Shown here: positions 1-5,004 of the stretch, piece after piece | Layout of the letters: each line of letters begins with the position of its first letter | Position numbering within the stretch: position 1 is the first letter of the stretch | The notes under the pieces: generated by a model | What the model was told of the DNA's origin: nothing | The model's input: the letters and a program-made list of their open reading frames with translations, nothing else | The model's database searches: none | Assembly: GCA_002399815.1 (NCBI GenBank) | Contig: DHEJ01000005.1 | Coordinates: 5,534 to 11,934 of the forward strand | Origin: Acholeplasmataceae bacterium UBA4853 | GTDB lineage: Bacteria; Bacillota_I; Bacilli_A; Acholeplasmatales; Acholeplasmataceae | Length of the DNA: 6,401 nt | Direction of reading: 5' to 3' | Translations under genes and position numbers: made by a program

Positions 1-857
1 TTTGGTAATTGGTACCAGTCTCCACGAGCATTTGATTTAATAGCATATTTGTAACGAGCGATTTCATGTTCTTTAACTGAACTGAATTTAATGATTAAAG
101 CAGAAGTATCATATCTACCAGCAATCGCGTTTTTATATTGAGTCACAGCGTTTGCTTCTGAAATGTATACGCTTGATTCTTCATCATTGATTTCGCCATC
201 TAAACCTTCACCAACAACATTACCTAACAAACCTTTAGCATAAACTTTTTTAGCTACTGCCACACGGTATTGTTCGAATAATGCATCGATGATTGAGCTT
301 GCAGTTGGATATGCAACTTTGTTCATATAACCAAATACAAAGTCAGCTTCTTCATCAAATGAAACTGCTTCAGCTCTTGCAATCACATCAGCAACAACAT
401 CATCTAAAAAGTTGATGAATGCTGTTTTATCAGTGCCCGGATTAGTGATTACAAACGAATCAGCAAATGATAGTATACGTTGAGCGATTTGACTATCCGA
501 GTAGTTGCTAATATCTTTAGCCTTAATGGTTGCAGATGAGAACAGTGCCGTATTAATTTCTTGTTCAAATGCAGTAACCTCAAATTCAGATAGATTCGCA
601 GCGTTTAAAACAACATCTGCAAATACAATTTCGTCAATGTAAGTTGTTAATCTATTCAACGATGACGTTCTTAATTGATCGTATAGTTGTTTTTCGGTTA
701 CCTTGTAGTCTCCGAGTTGTAAATATGTATCGTCCCCGATTGTTCCATAGGGTGTTCCTGTTGGTTGATTACAAGCCACCAAGACTAGCATTGAAACTAG
801 TGCTAATAAAAAAATAGCGAGTTTCTTTGCTGAGAATAACGTTTTTAATAAATTCAT
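1..857 (-). CDS. Secreted lipoprotein, possibly PrsA/SurA-like foldase (3' end outside window)
   Basis: Reading leftward from ATG at 857 gives 285 codons without a stop, running off the left edge, so the C-terminus is missing. The product starts MNLLKTLFSAKKLAIF: a basic N-region, a hydrophobic core (about residues 13-28) and the lipobox LVAC with the lipidated Cys at residue 29, followed by a polar Asn/Pro/Thr-rich linker. It should therefore be a membrane-anchored extracellular lipoprotein. Residues about 45-80 (LGDYKVTEKQLYDQLR, then a helix ending TYIDEIVFADVVL) resemble the N-terminal chaperone helices of PrsA/SurA proteins (x-G-x-x-VT-x-x-x-LY, then 'LID..LL'). The stretch near residue 250, SALIIKFSSVKEHEIARYKY, may correspond to the first strand of a parvulin-like domain. 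The signal peptide and lipobox are seen directly; the foldase assignment is inferred and weak. A ribosome site AAGGAG (870-875) lies 12 bases before the ATG. It is divergent from walJ. Confidence 0.8.
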   Translation of the reverse strand, partial: MNLLKTLFSAKKLAIFLLALVSMLVLVACNQPTGTPYGTIGDDTYLQLGDYKVTEKQLYDQLRTSSLNRLTTYIDEIVFADVVLNAANLSEFEVTAFEQEINTALFSSATIKAKDISNYSDSQIAQRILSFADSFVITNPGTDKTAFINFLDDVVADVIARAEAVSFDEEADFVFGYMNKVAYPTASSIIDALFEQYRVAVAKKVYAKGLLGNVVGEGLDGEINDEESSVYISEANAVTQYKNAIAGRYDTSALIIKFSSVKEHEIARYKYAIKSNARGDWYQLP

Positions 858-904
858 GTATGCGTTTCACTCCTTAAATGTGTTTAAAAAAATACAGCAC
901 ATAT

Positions 905-933
905 AATATAGCATTTTTTACGGTCTATTGCAA
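905..933 (-). promoter_or_regulatory. Promoter of the lipoprotein gene
   Basis: On the minus strand there is a -35 TTGCAA (928-933), a 17-base spacer and a -10 TATATT (905-910). The -10 is immediately preceded by TGC, giving an extended -10 element. It lies about 48 bases upstream of the lipoprotein ATG, and transcription would start near 898. Spacing and both boxes fit a housekeeping sigma-70/SigA promoter. Confidence 0.65.
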
Positions 934-949
934 CCACTTTTTAAAAGTA

Positions 950-965
950 ATGATATAAATATCAT
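950..965. repeat. Short perfect palindrome in divergent intergenic region
   Basis: The arms ATGATA (950-955) and TATCAT (960-965) flank a four-base TAAA centre. The palindrome sits between the two divergent promoters, upstream of both -35 boxes. Its size and position suit an operator for a dimeric regulator, but short AT-rich palindromes also arise by chance in such sequence. No T-tract follows, so it is not a terminator. Confidence 0.3.
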
Positions 966-981
966 GGTTTTTATATCAACT

Positions 982-1010
982 TACACACCTTTATTATTGT
1001 GTGTTACAAT
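982..1010 (+). promoter_or_regulatory. Promoter of walJ-rlmH, overlapped by an inverted repeat
   Basis: There is a -10 TACAAT (1005-1010) with an extended TG at 1002-1003, and a weak -35 TACACA (982-987) at 17 bases. An inverted repeat, ACACAC (983-988) and GTGTGT (999-1004), lies exactly between and partly over the boxes. The predicted start of transcription is near 1017, only about 11 bases before the chosen walJ ATG, so the mRNA leader would be extremely short. Confidence 0.5.
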
Positions 1011-1016
1011 AGTGTT

Positions 1017-1022
1017 AGGTGA
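1017..1022 (+). promoter_or_regulatory. Ribosome binding site that decides the walJ start
   Basis: AGGTGA matches six bases of the anti-Shine-Dalgarno complement and ends 5 bases before ATG 1028. An in-frame GTG at 1019 lies inside this site, so it cannot use it and is unlikely to be the start. Confidence 0.6.
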
Positions 1023-1027
1023 AAATT

Positions 1028-1798
1028 ATGGAAGTATTTGTATTAGCATCTGGTTCGAAGGGAAACGTTACTTTTGTTAAAAACGAGGTCGTTTCATTCT
1101 TTATCGATGCAGGAATTAGTTATCAAAAAATTGTTTCTAAGATGAAAAACTATGGTGAAGACATTCATTCGGCTAAAACACTTTTCTTAACACATGAGCA
1201 TCACGATCATATTTATGGGTTAAAAGGGTTGCTTAAATCAGGGATTATTGAAGATGTTTATCTGACAAAAGGTACCTATGATGCCTTAAATCAAGAGGTT
1301 AAGGATTTATTACCAAGGGTTGAAATTATAAGAGCTGATGAGCCTTTTTATTATTATCAATTCGAGGTTTTACCGATTATGCTATCACATGATGCAAGTG
1401 AACCGGTCGGTTTTAAGTTCATATGGAAAGATAAAACATTTGTCTTATTAACAGATACTGGATATGTTGATCAAAGTTATATTGATGTTTTAAAAGATGC
1501 AGATTTATATATTTTAGAGTCTAATCATGATCCTAAAAAGTTATTAAACTCTGGTAGACCATTTTCATTAAAACAAAGAATCCTTGGTGTACAAGGACAC
1601 TTATCTAATGAAGATGCTGCATCACTTATGAATAAACTGGTTCAAACTAAGCATGCTAAGTGGGTTGTGGCACATATTAGTGAGGATTGTAATGACCATT
1701 TTGATATTGAAAAAGCGATTGTTGATAGTATTGAGGATTTACTTAAAATTGATGTCTTTTTTGCATCTCAAGAATCTTTACCGGGAATTAAGTTATGA
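1028..1798 (+). CDS. walJ: WalJ/YycJ family metallo-beta-lactamase-fold hydrolase
   Basis: This is a 256-residue protein of the YycJ/WalJ branch of the metallo-beta-lactamase fold, cytoplasmic, with a probable two-metal phosphodiesterase/nuclease active site. It opens with the family's signature start (MEVFVLASGSKGN; usual form 'f-x-vLASGSsGN'), which supports ATG 1028 over the in-frame GTG nine bases upstream. The metal motif HxHxDH is THEHHDH, ligands H56, H58, D60, H61. H121, D143 (LLTDTG) and the GHLSNEDA segment (about 190-197) supply the remaining conserved residues. A candidate late ligand is the His of VVAHIS. Length is normal for the family. In many Firmicutes this gene belongs to the walRKHIJ cell-wall two-component locus, with rlmH downstream. 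Here only the walJ-rlmH pair is in view, with no sensor or regulator upstream. The biological role of WalJ is not settled; DNA-repair and cell-division links have been proposed. The stop TGA overlaps the rlmH ATG. Confidence 0.9.
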   Translation: MEVFVLASGSKGNVTFVKNEVVSFFIDAGISYQKIVSKMKNYGEDIHSAKTLFLTHEHHDHIYGLKGLLKSGIIEDVYLTKGTYDALNQEVKDLLPRVEIIRADEPFYYYQFEVLPIMLSHDASEPVGFKFIWKDKTFVLLTDTGYVDQSYIDVLKDADLYILESNHDPKKLLNSGRPFSLKQRILGVQGHLSNEDAASLMNKLVQTKHAKWVVAHISEDCNDHFDIEKAIVDSIEDLLKIDVFFASQESLPGIKL

Positions 1799-2238
1799 AG
1801 ATTAAAATCATCGGTGTTGGTAAGATTAAACAAAAAGCTATATTAGAGTTACTAAATGACTATCTGAAGCAAATGAAAGATGTTTCAATTGTTGAGATTA
1901 ACGATGAAAAAGATAGTTTAGGAATGGATAAAGAAGGAGAAAATATTTTATCAAAAATATCTTTGGATGAATATGTAATCGCCTTAGCAATTGAAGGTGA
2001 AATGATGTCTAGTGAAGTGTTTGCTAGTACCCTTGATAAGATTGTGACATTCCAAAGTCCTAATGTGTGTTTTATCATAGGTGGTTCTTGGGGATTATCT
2101 AGTAAGGTCAAGAAAAGAGCAAATCTATTAGTATCTTTTTCTAAAATGACTTTCCCACATCAACTCATGCGTTTAATTTTAGTCGAACAAATATACCGGG
2201 CAAAAGCAATTTTAAGAAAGCACCCTTATCACAAATAA
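1795..2238 (+). CDS. rlmH: 23S rRNA (pseudouridine1915-N3)-methyltransferase RlmH
   Basis: RlmH is a SPOUT-class SAM-dependent enzyme that methylates pseudouridine 1915 in helix 69 of 23S rRNA in the assembled ribosome. The 147-residue product has all the family landmarks: an N-terminal strand MKIKIIGVGKIK, the central ALAIEGEMMSSEVFA (the Firmicutes form of the LDERG-type segment), the SAM-binding knot loop FIIGGSWGLS (about 93-102), then SKMTFPHQLMR (116-126), EQIYRA (131-136) and the C-terminal active-site tail PYHK (144-147). The length is a little below the usual 155-159 because of short gaps in the N-terminal half, not a lost motif. It starts at an ATGA overlap with walJ and has no strong ribosome site of its own, so translational coupling is likely. 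Its stop codon lies inside the terminator stem. Confidence 0.95.
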   Translation: MKIKIIGVGKIKQKAILELLNDYLKQMKDVSIVEINDEKDSLGMDKEGENILSKISLDEYVIALAIEGEMMSSEVFASTLDKIVTFQSPNVCFIIGGSWGLSSKVKKRANLLVSFSKMTFPHQLMRLILVEQIYRAKAILRKHPYHK

Positions 2239-2251
2239 GTGTGCTTTTTTT
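2217..2251 (+). terminator. Intrinsic terminator of walJ-rlmH
   Basis: The left arm (2217-2229) and right arm (2235-2247) pair over 13 positions with one C/T mismatch (2224/2240), closing a five-base CACAA loop. Seven T's (2245-2251) follow. The left arm encodes the last RlmH residues, and the stop TAA (2236-2238) is in the right arm, so gene end and terminator are fused. Confidence 0.85.
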
Positions 2252-2269
2252 ATGAGCAATCAAGCAATT

Positions 2270-2308
2270 TTGATGAATATTTGATATGATATAAGTAAAG
2301 ACTATTTT
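2270..2308 (+). promoter_or_regulatory. Promoter region of mscL-degV (two candidate cores)
   Basis: Two overlapping candidates are visible. One is an extended -10 TGATATAAG (hexamer 2290-2295), with only a poor -35 (TTGATG 2270-2275, 14-base spacing). The other is TTGATA (2281-2286), a 16-base spacer and TATTTT (2303-2308). Either leaves a short leader containing AAGGAG (2322-2327), 7 bases before the mscL ATG. The sequence alone does not choose between them. Confidence 0.5.
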
Positions 2309-2334
2309 ACAAATCAATAAAAAGGAGAAATAGT

Positions 2335-2874
2335 ATGGAAAAGGTAACTAAATTACCAAAAAGAGCTAAAGCAAAAGGCTTTTTAAAGGGTTTCAAGAGT
2401 TTTATTATGAAGGGAAATGTAGTTGATTTAGCTGTTGGGGTTGTCATTGGGGGAGCATTTGGTAAAATTATTACCAGTTTGGTCAATGATATCATTTTAC
2501 CGCCAATTGGTGTGTTATTAGGTGGTGTAGAATTTAGAGATCTACAAGCATTAATTAGCAGTAAACCAGTACTTGATGATAATGGAGCACAAGTGGTTAT
2601 TGACGGTATTAGTCAATGGAATAATGTGTATATTCGTTATGGAAACCTAATTCAAGTGATCTTAGAATTCTTAATTATTGCTTTTGCGATTTACTTAGTA
2701 TTGTTCTTTATTATTAAACGTAAAGAAATTGAACAAAAGCTTATTGATGAAGAAAATGCACGTTTAGAAGCGATTGAAAAAGCATTACATAAAGAGGAAG
2801 TTAAAGAAGAAGTTATCCCTCAAGATGTCTTACTTTTAACTGAAATTAGAGATTTACTTAAAGATAAAAAATGA
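2335..2874 (+). CDS. mscL: Large-conductance mechanosensitive channel MscL
   Basis: MscL is a homopentameric inner-membrane channel that opens under high membrane tension and releases solutes on osmotic downshock. The signature is clear: FIMKGNVVDLAVGVVIGGAFGKIITSLVNDI begins the N-terminal helix and pore-lining TM1 (about residues 23-63). A 40-residue external loop follows (64-102), then TM2 (about 103-127, NLIQVILEFLIIAFAIYLV). A highly charged Lys/Glu linker (128-164) leads to the C-terminal bundle helix with LLLTEIRDLL (166-175). At 179 residues it is longer than the usual 130-150. The extra length is in a basic N-terminal segment (about 20 residues before FIMKGN), the external loop and the charged linker. 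Start at ATG 2335 is set by AAGGAG 7 bases upstream. It overlaps the next gene by ATGA. Confidence 0.95.
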   Translation: MEKVTKLPKRAKAKGFLKGFKSFIMKGNVVDLAVGVVIGGAFGKIITSLVNDIILPPIGVLLGGVEFRDLQALISSKPVLDDNGAQVVIDGISQWNNVYIRYGNLIQVILEFLIIAFAIYLVLFFIIKRKEIEQKLIDEENARLEAIEKALHKEEVKEEVIPQDVLLLTEIRDLLKDKK

Positions 2875-3725
2875 AACATAAAGTCAAAGTAATTGTATGT
2901 TCGAATGCTGCACTTGATTATGTTGTGTATTCTAAAGAGATTGAAATTTTTAGAAGTAAAATTCATTTTGGGAGTGAATCCTTCGATGATTTTACAGAGA
3001 TCAATGCAGTAGATTTTTATGATAGACTAAAAAAGGAACCAAATAATACACCTAAAACCAGTTATGTATCTTTAGGTTATATGATGGAAACTTTTGAACG
3101 ATTAGAAAAAGAAGGGTTTACAGATGTTTTAGTCATTACGATTGCAAAACCATTATCTGGGCTTCATGATGCAATTGTTCATTTAAGTAAAGATGTTAAA
3201 ATTAAAGTACATGTATATGATTCAAAAACACTTGCATATCCTGAAGCATATATGGCATTAACTGCACATAAGATGTTTGATTTAGGTGCTAATATTAAAG
3301 AGGTTTTAAGTGTTCTTGATTTTATTAGAGATAATAATAAAATGTATTTTGCTGTAGATACGTTACTATATTTAGTTAAAAATGGACGTTTATCTAAGAT
3401 TAATGGAACAATTGGTACTGTTTTAAAGATTAAGCCGGTATTAACCCTTGATAAAGTTGGGAAAGTTGAAACGATTGAAAAGATTAGAACAACTAATAAA
3501 GCAATCCATAGAATTGTTGAATTATATTTAGAAGCAACCAAGGATCAAGATGTTATCACCTTTATTTCTCATGCTCATAATGATGAAGGGGTTCAAATGA
3601 TTAGTGATTTGGTGCATGAAAAATATCCAGAAAGACAGATAGTTACAAGCTATTTAACCCCGGTTGTTGGTGCACATTGTGGACCTAAGGCAATTGCTAT
3701 TGGTTATATTCTTAAACATAAATAA
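2871..3725 (+). CDS. DegV family fatty-acid-binding protein (FakB-like)
   Basis: DegV/FakB proteins bind a single fatty acid and, with the kinase FakA, present it for phosphorylation to acyl-phosphate for phospholipid synthesis. The 284-residue protein matches the family over its full length: TSYVS (63-67; family TSQPS), the LSGLHDA segment (95-101; family LSGTYQSA), YFAVDTLLYLVKNGRLSK (159-176, with the conserved Arg 173), LKIKPVLTL (185-193) and the C-terminal PVVGAHCGPKAIAIGY (264-279, ligand-contacting His 269). Two sites deviate: the N-terminal DST(A)D-like motif reads CSNAALD, and the usual ISS before LSG reads IAKP, so lipid specificity may differ. The ATG overlaps the mscL stop and has no good ribosome site, suggesting translational coupling to mscL. 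There is no visible terminator after it, so some transcripts may run on into the aroF leader. Which fatty acid it binds cannot be read from sequence. Confidence 0.9.
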   Translation: MKHKVKVIVCSNAALDYVVYSKEIEIFRSKIHFGSESFDDFTEINAVDFYDRLKKEPNNTPKTSYVSLGYMMETFERLEKEGFTDVLVITIAKPLSGLHDAIVHLSKDVKIKVHVYDSKTLAYPEAYMALTAHKMFDLGANIKEVLSVLDFIRDNNKMYFAVDTLLYLVKNGRLSKINGTIGTVLKIKPVLTLDKVGKVETIEKIRTTNKAIHRIVELYLEATKDQDVITFISHAHNDEGVQMISDLVHEKYPERQIVTSYLTPVVGAHCGPKAIAIGYILKHK

Positions 3726-3731
3726 TTATTT

Positions 3732-3767
3732 TTGATTGTAAATTATTTCTAGTTGTGATAGTATATT
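3732..3767 (+). promoter_or_regulatory. Possible promoter of the aroF leader
   Basis: TTGATT (3732-3737) could serve as a -35. Two -10 candidates follow: GATAGT (3757-3762, preceded by TG at 3754-3755, spacer 19) and TATATT (3762-3767, spacer 24, too long for this -35). Transcription would start near 3770-3775, giving about 20 bases before the leader-peptide ATG. No single pairing is ideal, so the exact core is uncertain. Confidence 0.4.
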
Positions 3768-3792
3768 AACAACAACAGAAAGTTGGTATTAT

Positions 3793-3834
3793 ATGTTTCA
3801 AACATTTGCTTATTATTACTATTATCAGATGTAA
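3793..3834 (+). CDS. Tyrosine-rich leader peptide of the aroF-tyrA-aroB attenuator
   Basis: The short ORF reads MFQTFAYYYYYQM and stops at TAA (3832-3834). Codons 7-11 are five consecutive Tyr (TAT TAT TAC TAT TAT, 3811-3825), and two of the other residues are Phe (codons 2 and 5). It lies in the leader of an operon for DAHP synthase, prephenate dehydrogenase and dehydroquinate synthase, followed at once by alternative RNA hairpins and a terminator. These are the hallmarks of a regulatory leader peptide whose translation senses charged tRNA-Tyr (and perhaps tRNA-Phe). The ribosome site is weak (AGAAAG, 3777-3782, 10 bases upstream of the ATG). The stop codon touches the base of the first hairpin, so a terminating ribosome would cover its left arm. 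The peptide itself probably has no other role. Confidence 0.8.
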   Translation: MFQTFAYYYYYQM

Positions 3835-3960
3835 AAGGAACCTGCATACGATGCATTCCTTTTTATAGTGATATAGAGTGTATAAGGAATGTTACCCAAG
3901 CATAAACAATCGATGATTATGACTCCTTAAGGGCTAAATTCCTTTAAGGAGTTTTATTTT
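3833..3960 (+). promoter_or_regulatory. Tyr-responsive transcription attenuator (alternative RNA helices)
   Basis: Mutually exclusive helices can be drawn from four upstream segments and the terminator. A:B pairs 3833-3840 with 3856-3863 (8 bp), a CC bulge, then 3843-3847 with 3851-3855 (5 bp) and an ACG loop. B:C pairs CATTCCTT (3854-3861) with AAGGAATG (3884-3891), plus ATA/TAT (3865-3867 with 3881-3883). C:D pairs AAGGAAT (3884-3890) with ATTCCTT (3938-3944), TTA (3892-3894) with TAA (3935-3937) and CCC (3895-3897) with GGG (3931-3933). That makes 13 bp with one bulged base on each strand. C:D uses bases of the terminator stem, so the two exclude each other. Model: a ribosome stalled at Tyr codons leaves A free, A:B forms, C is released to pair with D, and transcription continues. 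A ribosome reaching the stop covers A, B takes C, and the terminator folds. The pairings are seen in sequence; the regulatory cycle is inferred. Confidence 0.72.
3922..3960 (+). terminator. Intrinsic terminator of the attenuator, upstream of aroF
   Basis: ACTCCTTAAGGG (3922-3933) pairs with 3941-3952 in a 12-bp stem with one G-U pair (3931/3943), closing a seven-base loop (3934-3940). The T-rich tract TTTTATTTT (3952-3960) follows. It ends 21 bases before the aroF start, in the operon's own leader, so it makes sense as a conditional terminator rather than the end of the DegV transcript. Confidence 0.85.
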
Positions 3961-3981
3961 ACAAGAAAGGTAAGAGAGAAA

Positions 3982-5004
3982 ATGATTGTACAAATGAAGA
4001 AAAATGTTAGCCAAGATGAGGTTAAACATTTACAGAATTATTTAATTAAAAAAGGATTTGGAATTAAAGATGCATCGAGTGCTGATTTGGTGTTATTTGG
4101 CATTTTAGGTGATGTGAAATCTTTAGATATGGACCAAATTAAAGTGTTTTCCGGGGTTGAGAATGTTACTAGAATTAGTAGTCCATACAAATTAGCTAGT
4201 AAAGCATTTAAGAAGGAACAAACCGTTATTACATTAAAAAATGGTGTAAAAATTGGCGATGGTAGTTTTGTTGTTATGTCAGGTCCATGTAGTGTTGAAT
4301 CAGAAGAACAATTAAGAATAATTGCTAAAGCGGTAAAGGATTCTGGTTCCTTAGTGTTAAGAGGTGGCGTATTTAAGCCAAGAACTTCACCTTATGCATT
4401 TCAAGGGTTAGGTATTGAAGGTTTAAAGATGATGCGTAAAGTGGCTGATGAACTTGGTATGGCGATTGTTACTGAGTTAATGGGTACTGAGCATCTGGAT
4501 GAATTTGTTAAATATGCAGATATCATTCAAATTGGTGCCCGTAATATGCAGAACTTTGACCTTTTAAAAGCGGTTGGGAAAACTAAAGTACCAGTACTTT
4601 TAAAAAGAGGTTTAAGTAATACCATTGAAGAATGGTTGATGAGTGCTGAATATATTATGGCTTCAGGTAATGAAAAGGTCATCTTATGTGAACGTGGTAT
4701 TAGAACTTTTGAAAAATATACAAGAAATACATTAGATATTTCAGCTGTTTTAGCAATTAGAGAATTATCACATTTACCTGTGATTGTTGACCCGTCTCAT
4801 GCTGCAGGTAAATGGGAAATGATTGAAGCTTTATCTATGGCAGCATTAGCTGTTGAATCAGATGGTATTATTGTTGAAGTTCATCATGACCCTGAAAATG
4901 CATTAAGTGATGGAGCTCAAAGTTTAAAACCGGCTAAATTTGATCATATGATGCAAAGATTAGAAAAATTATCTACTGTTTTAGATAAAAAATTAAACAG
5001 ATGA
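3982..5004 (+). CDS. aroF: 3-deoxy-7-phosphoheptulonate (DAHP) synthase, type I-beta, with N-terminal ferredoxin-like domain
   Basis: It condenses phosphoenolpyruvate with erythrose 4-phosphate, the first step of the shikimate pathway, in the cytoplasm. The 340-residue protein has a ferredoxin-like N-terminal domain (about 1-70, MIVQMKKNVSQDEVKHLQNY to SPYKLASKAF), as in the Thermotoga maritima enzyme, where this domain mediates Tyr/Phe feedback. The catalytic barrel carries GPCSVES (101-107), RGGVFKPRTSPYAFQGLG (127-144), IGARNMQNFDLL (184-195), KRG (208-210), ERGIRTFE (237-244), DPSHAAGK (270-277) and EVHHDPENALSDGAQSL (299-315). Expected metal ligands C103, H273, E299 and D310 are all present. 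The start is supported by AAAGGT (3966-3971), 10 bases upstream. It is the first gene of the operon behind the Tyr attenuator and overlaps tyrA by ATGA. A chorismate mutase domain is absent. The symbol follows common usage for this family; aroG or aroA are used in some genomes. Confidence 0.95.
   Translation: MIVQMKKNVSQDEVKHLQNYLIKKGFGIKDASSADLVLFGILGDVKSLDMDQIKVFSGVENVTRISSPYKLASKAFKKEQTVITLKNGVKIGDGSFVVMSGPCSVESEEQLRIIAKAVKDSGSLVLRGGVFKPRTSPYAFQGLGIEGLKMMRKVADELGMAIVTELMGTEHLDEFVKYADIIQIGARNMQNFDLLKAVGKTKVPVLLKRGLSNTIEEWLMSAEYIMASGNEKVILCERGIRTFEKYTRNTLDISAVLAIRELSHLPVIVDPSHAAGKWEMIEALSMAALAVESDGIIVEVHHDPENALSDGAQSLKPAKFDHMMQRLEKLSTVLDKKLNR

Noticed and set aside
1019..1030. GTG at 1019 as the walJ start
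   Set aside because: It overlaps the ribosome site that serves ATG 1028, and the family start motif aligns with ATG 1028.
1860..2111. Minus-strand open frame inside rlmH
   Set aside because: It lies opposite a well-conserved gene, has no recognisable domain and no promoter or ribosome site.
2307..2495. Minus-strand open frame opposite the mscL start
   Set aside because: The hydrophobic translation is a mirror of the MscL membrane helix coding; it has no independent support.
3179..3541. Minus-strand open frame inside the DegV gene
   Set aside because: The opposite strand encodes a full-length conserved protein; this frame shows no motif.
3833..3864. First leader hairpin as an independent terminator
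   Set aside because: The stem is strong but the T's after it are mostly part of the stem; only one unpaired T precedes ATAG. It fits better as the A:B regulatory hairpin.
3913..3930. Second mini-ORF in the leader (ATG at 3913, peptide MIMTP)
   Set aside because: It has no ribosome site, only five codons and no regulatory codon run, and it lies in the loop between segments C and D.
3726..3981. T-box riboswitch for tRNA-Tyr upstream of aroF
   Set aside because: No sequence resembling the conserved T-box core (TGG-N-ACCGCG-like) or a Stem I with AG-bulge is present, and the leader is too short. The Tyr-rich ORF explains the region better.
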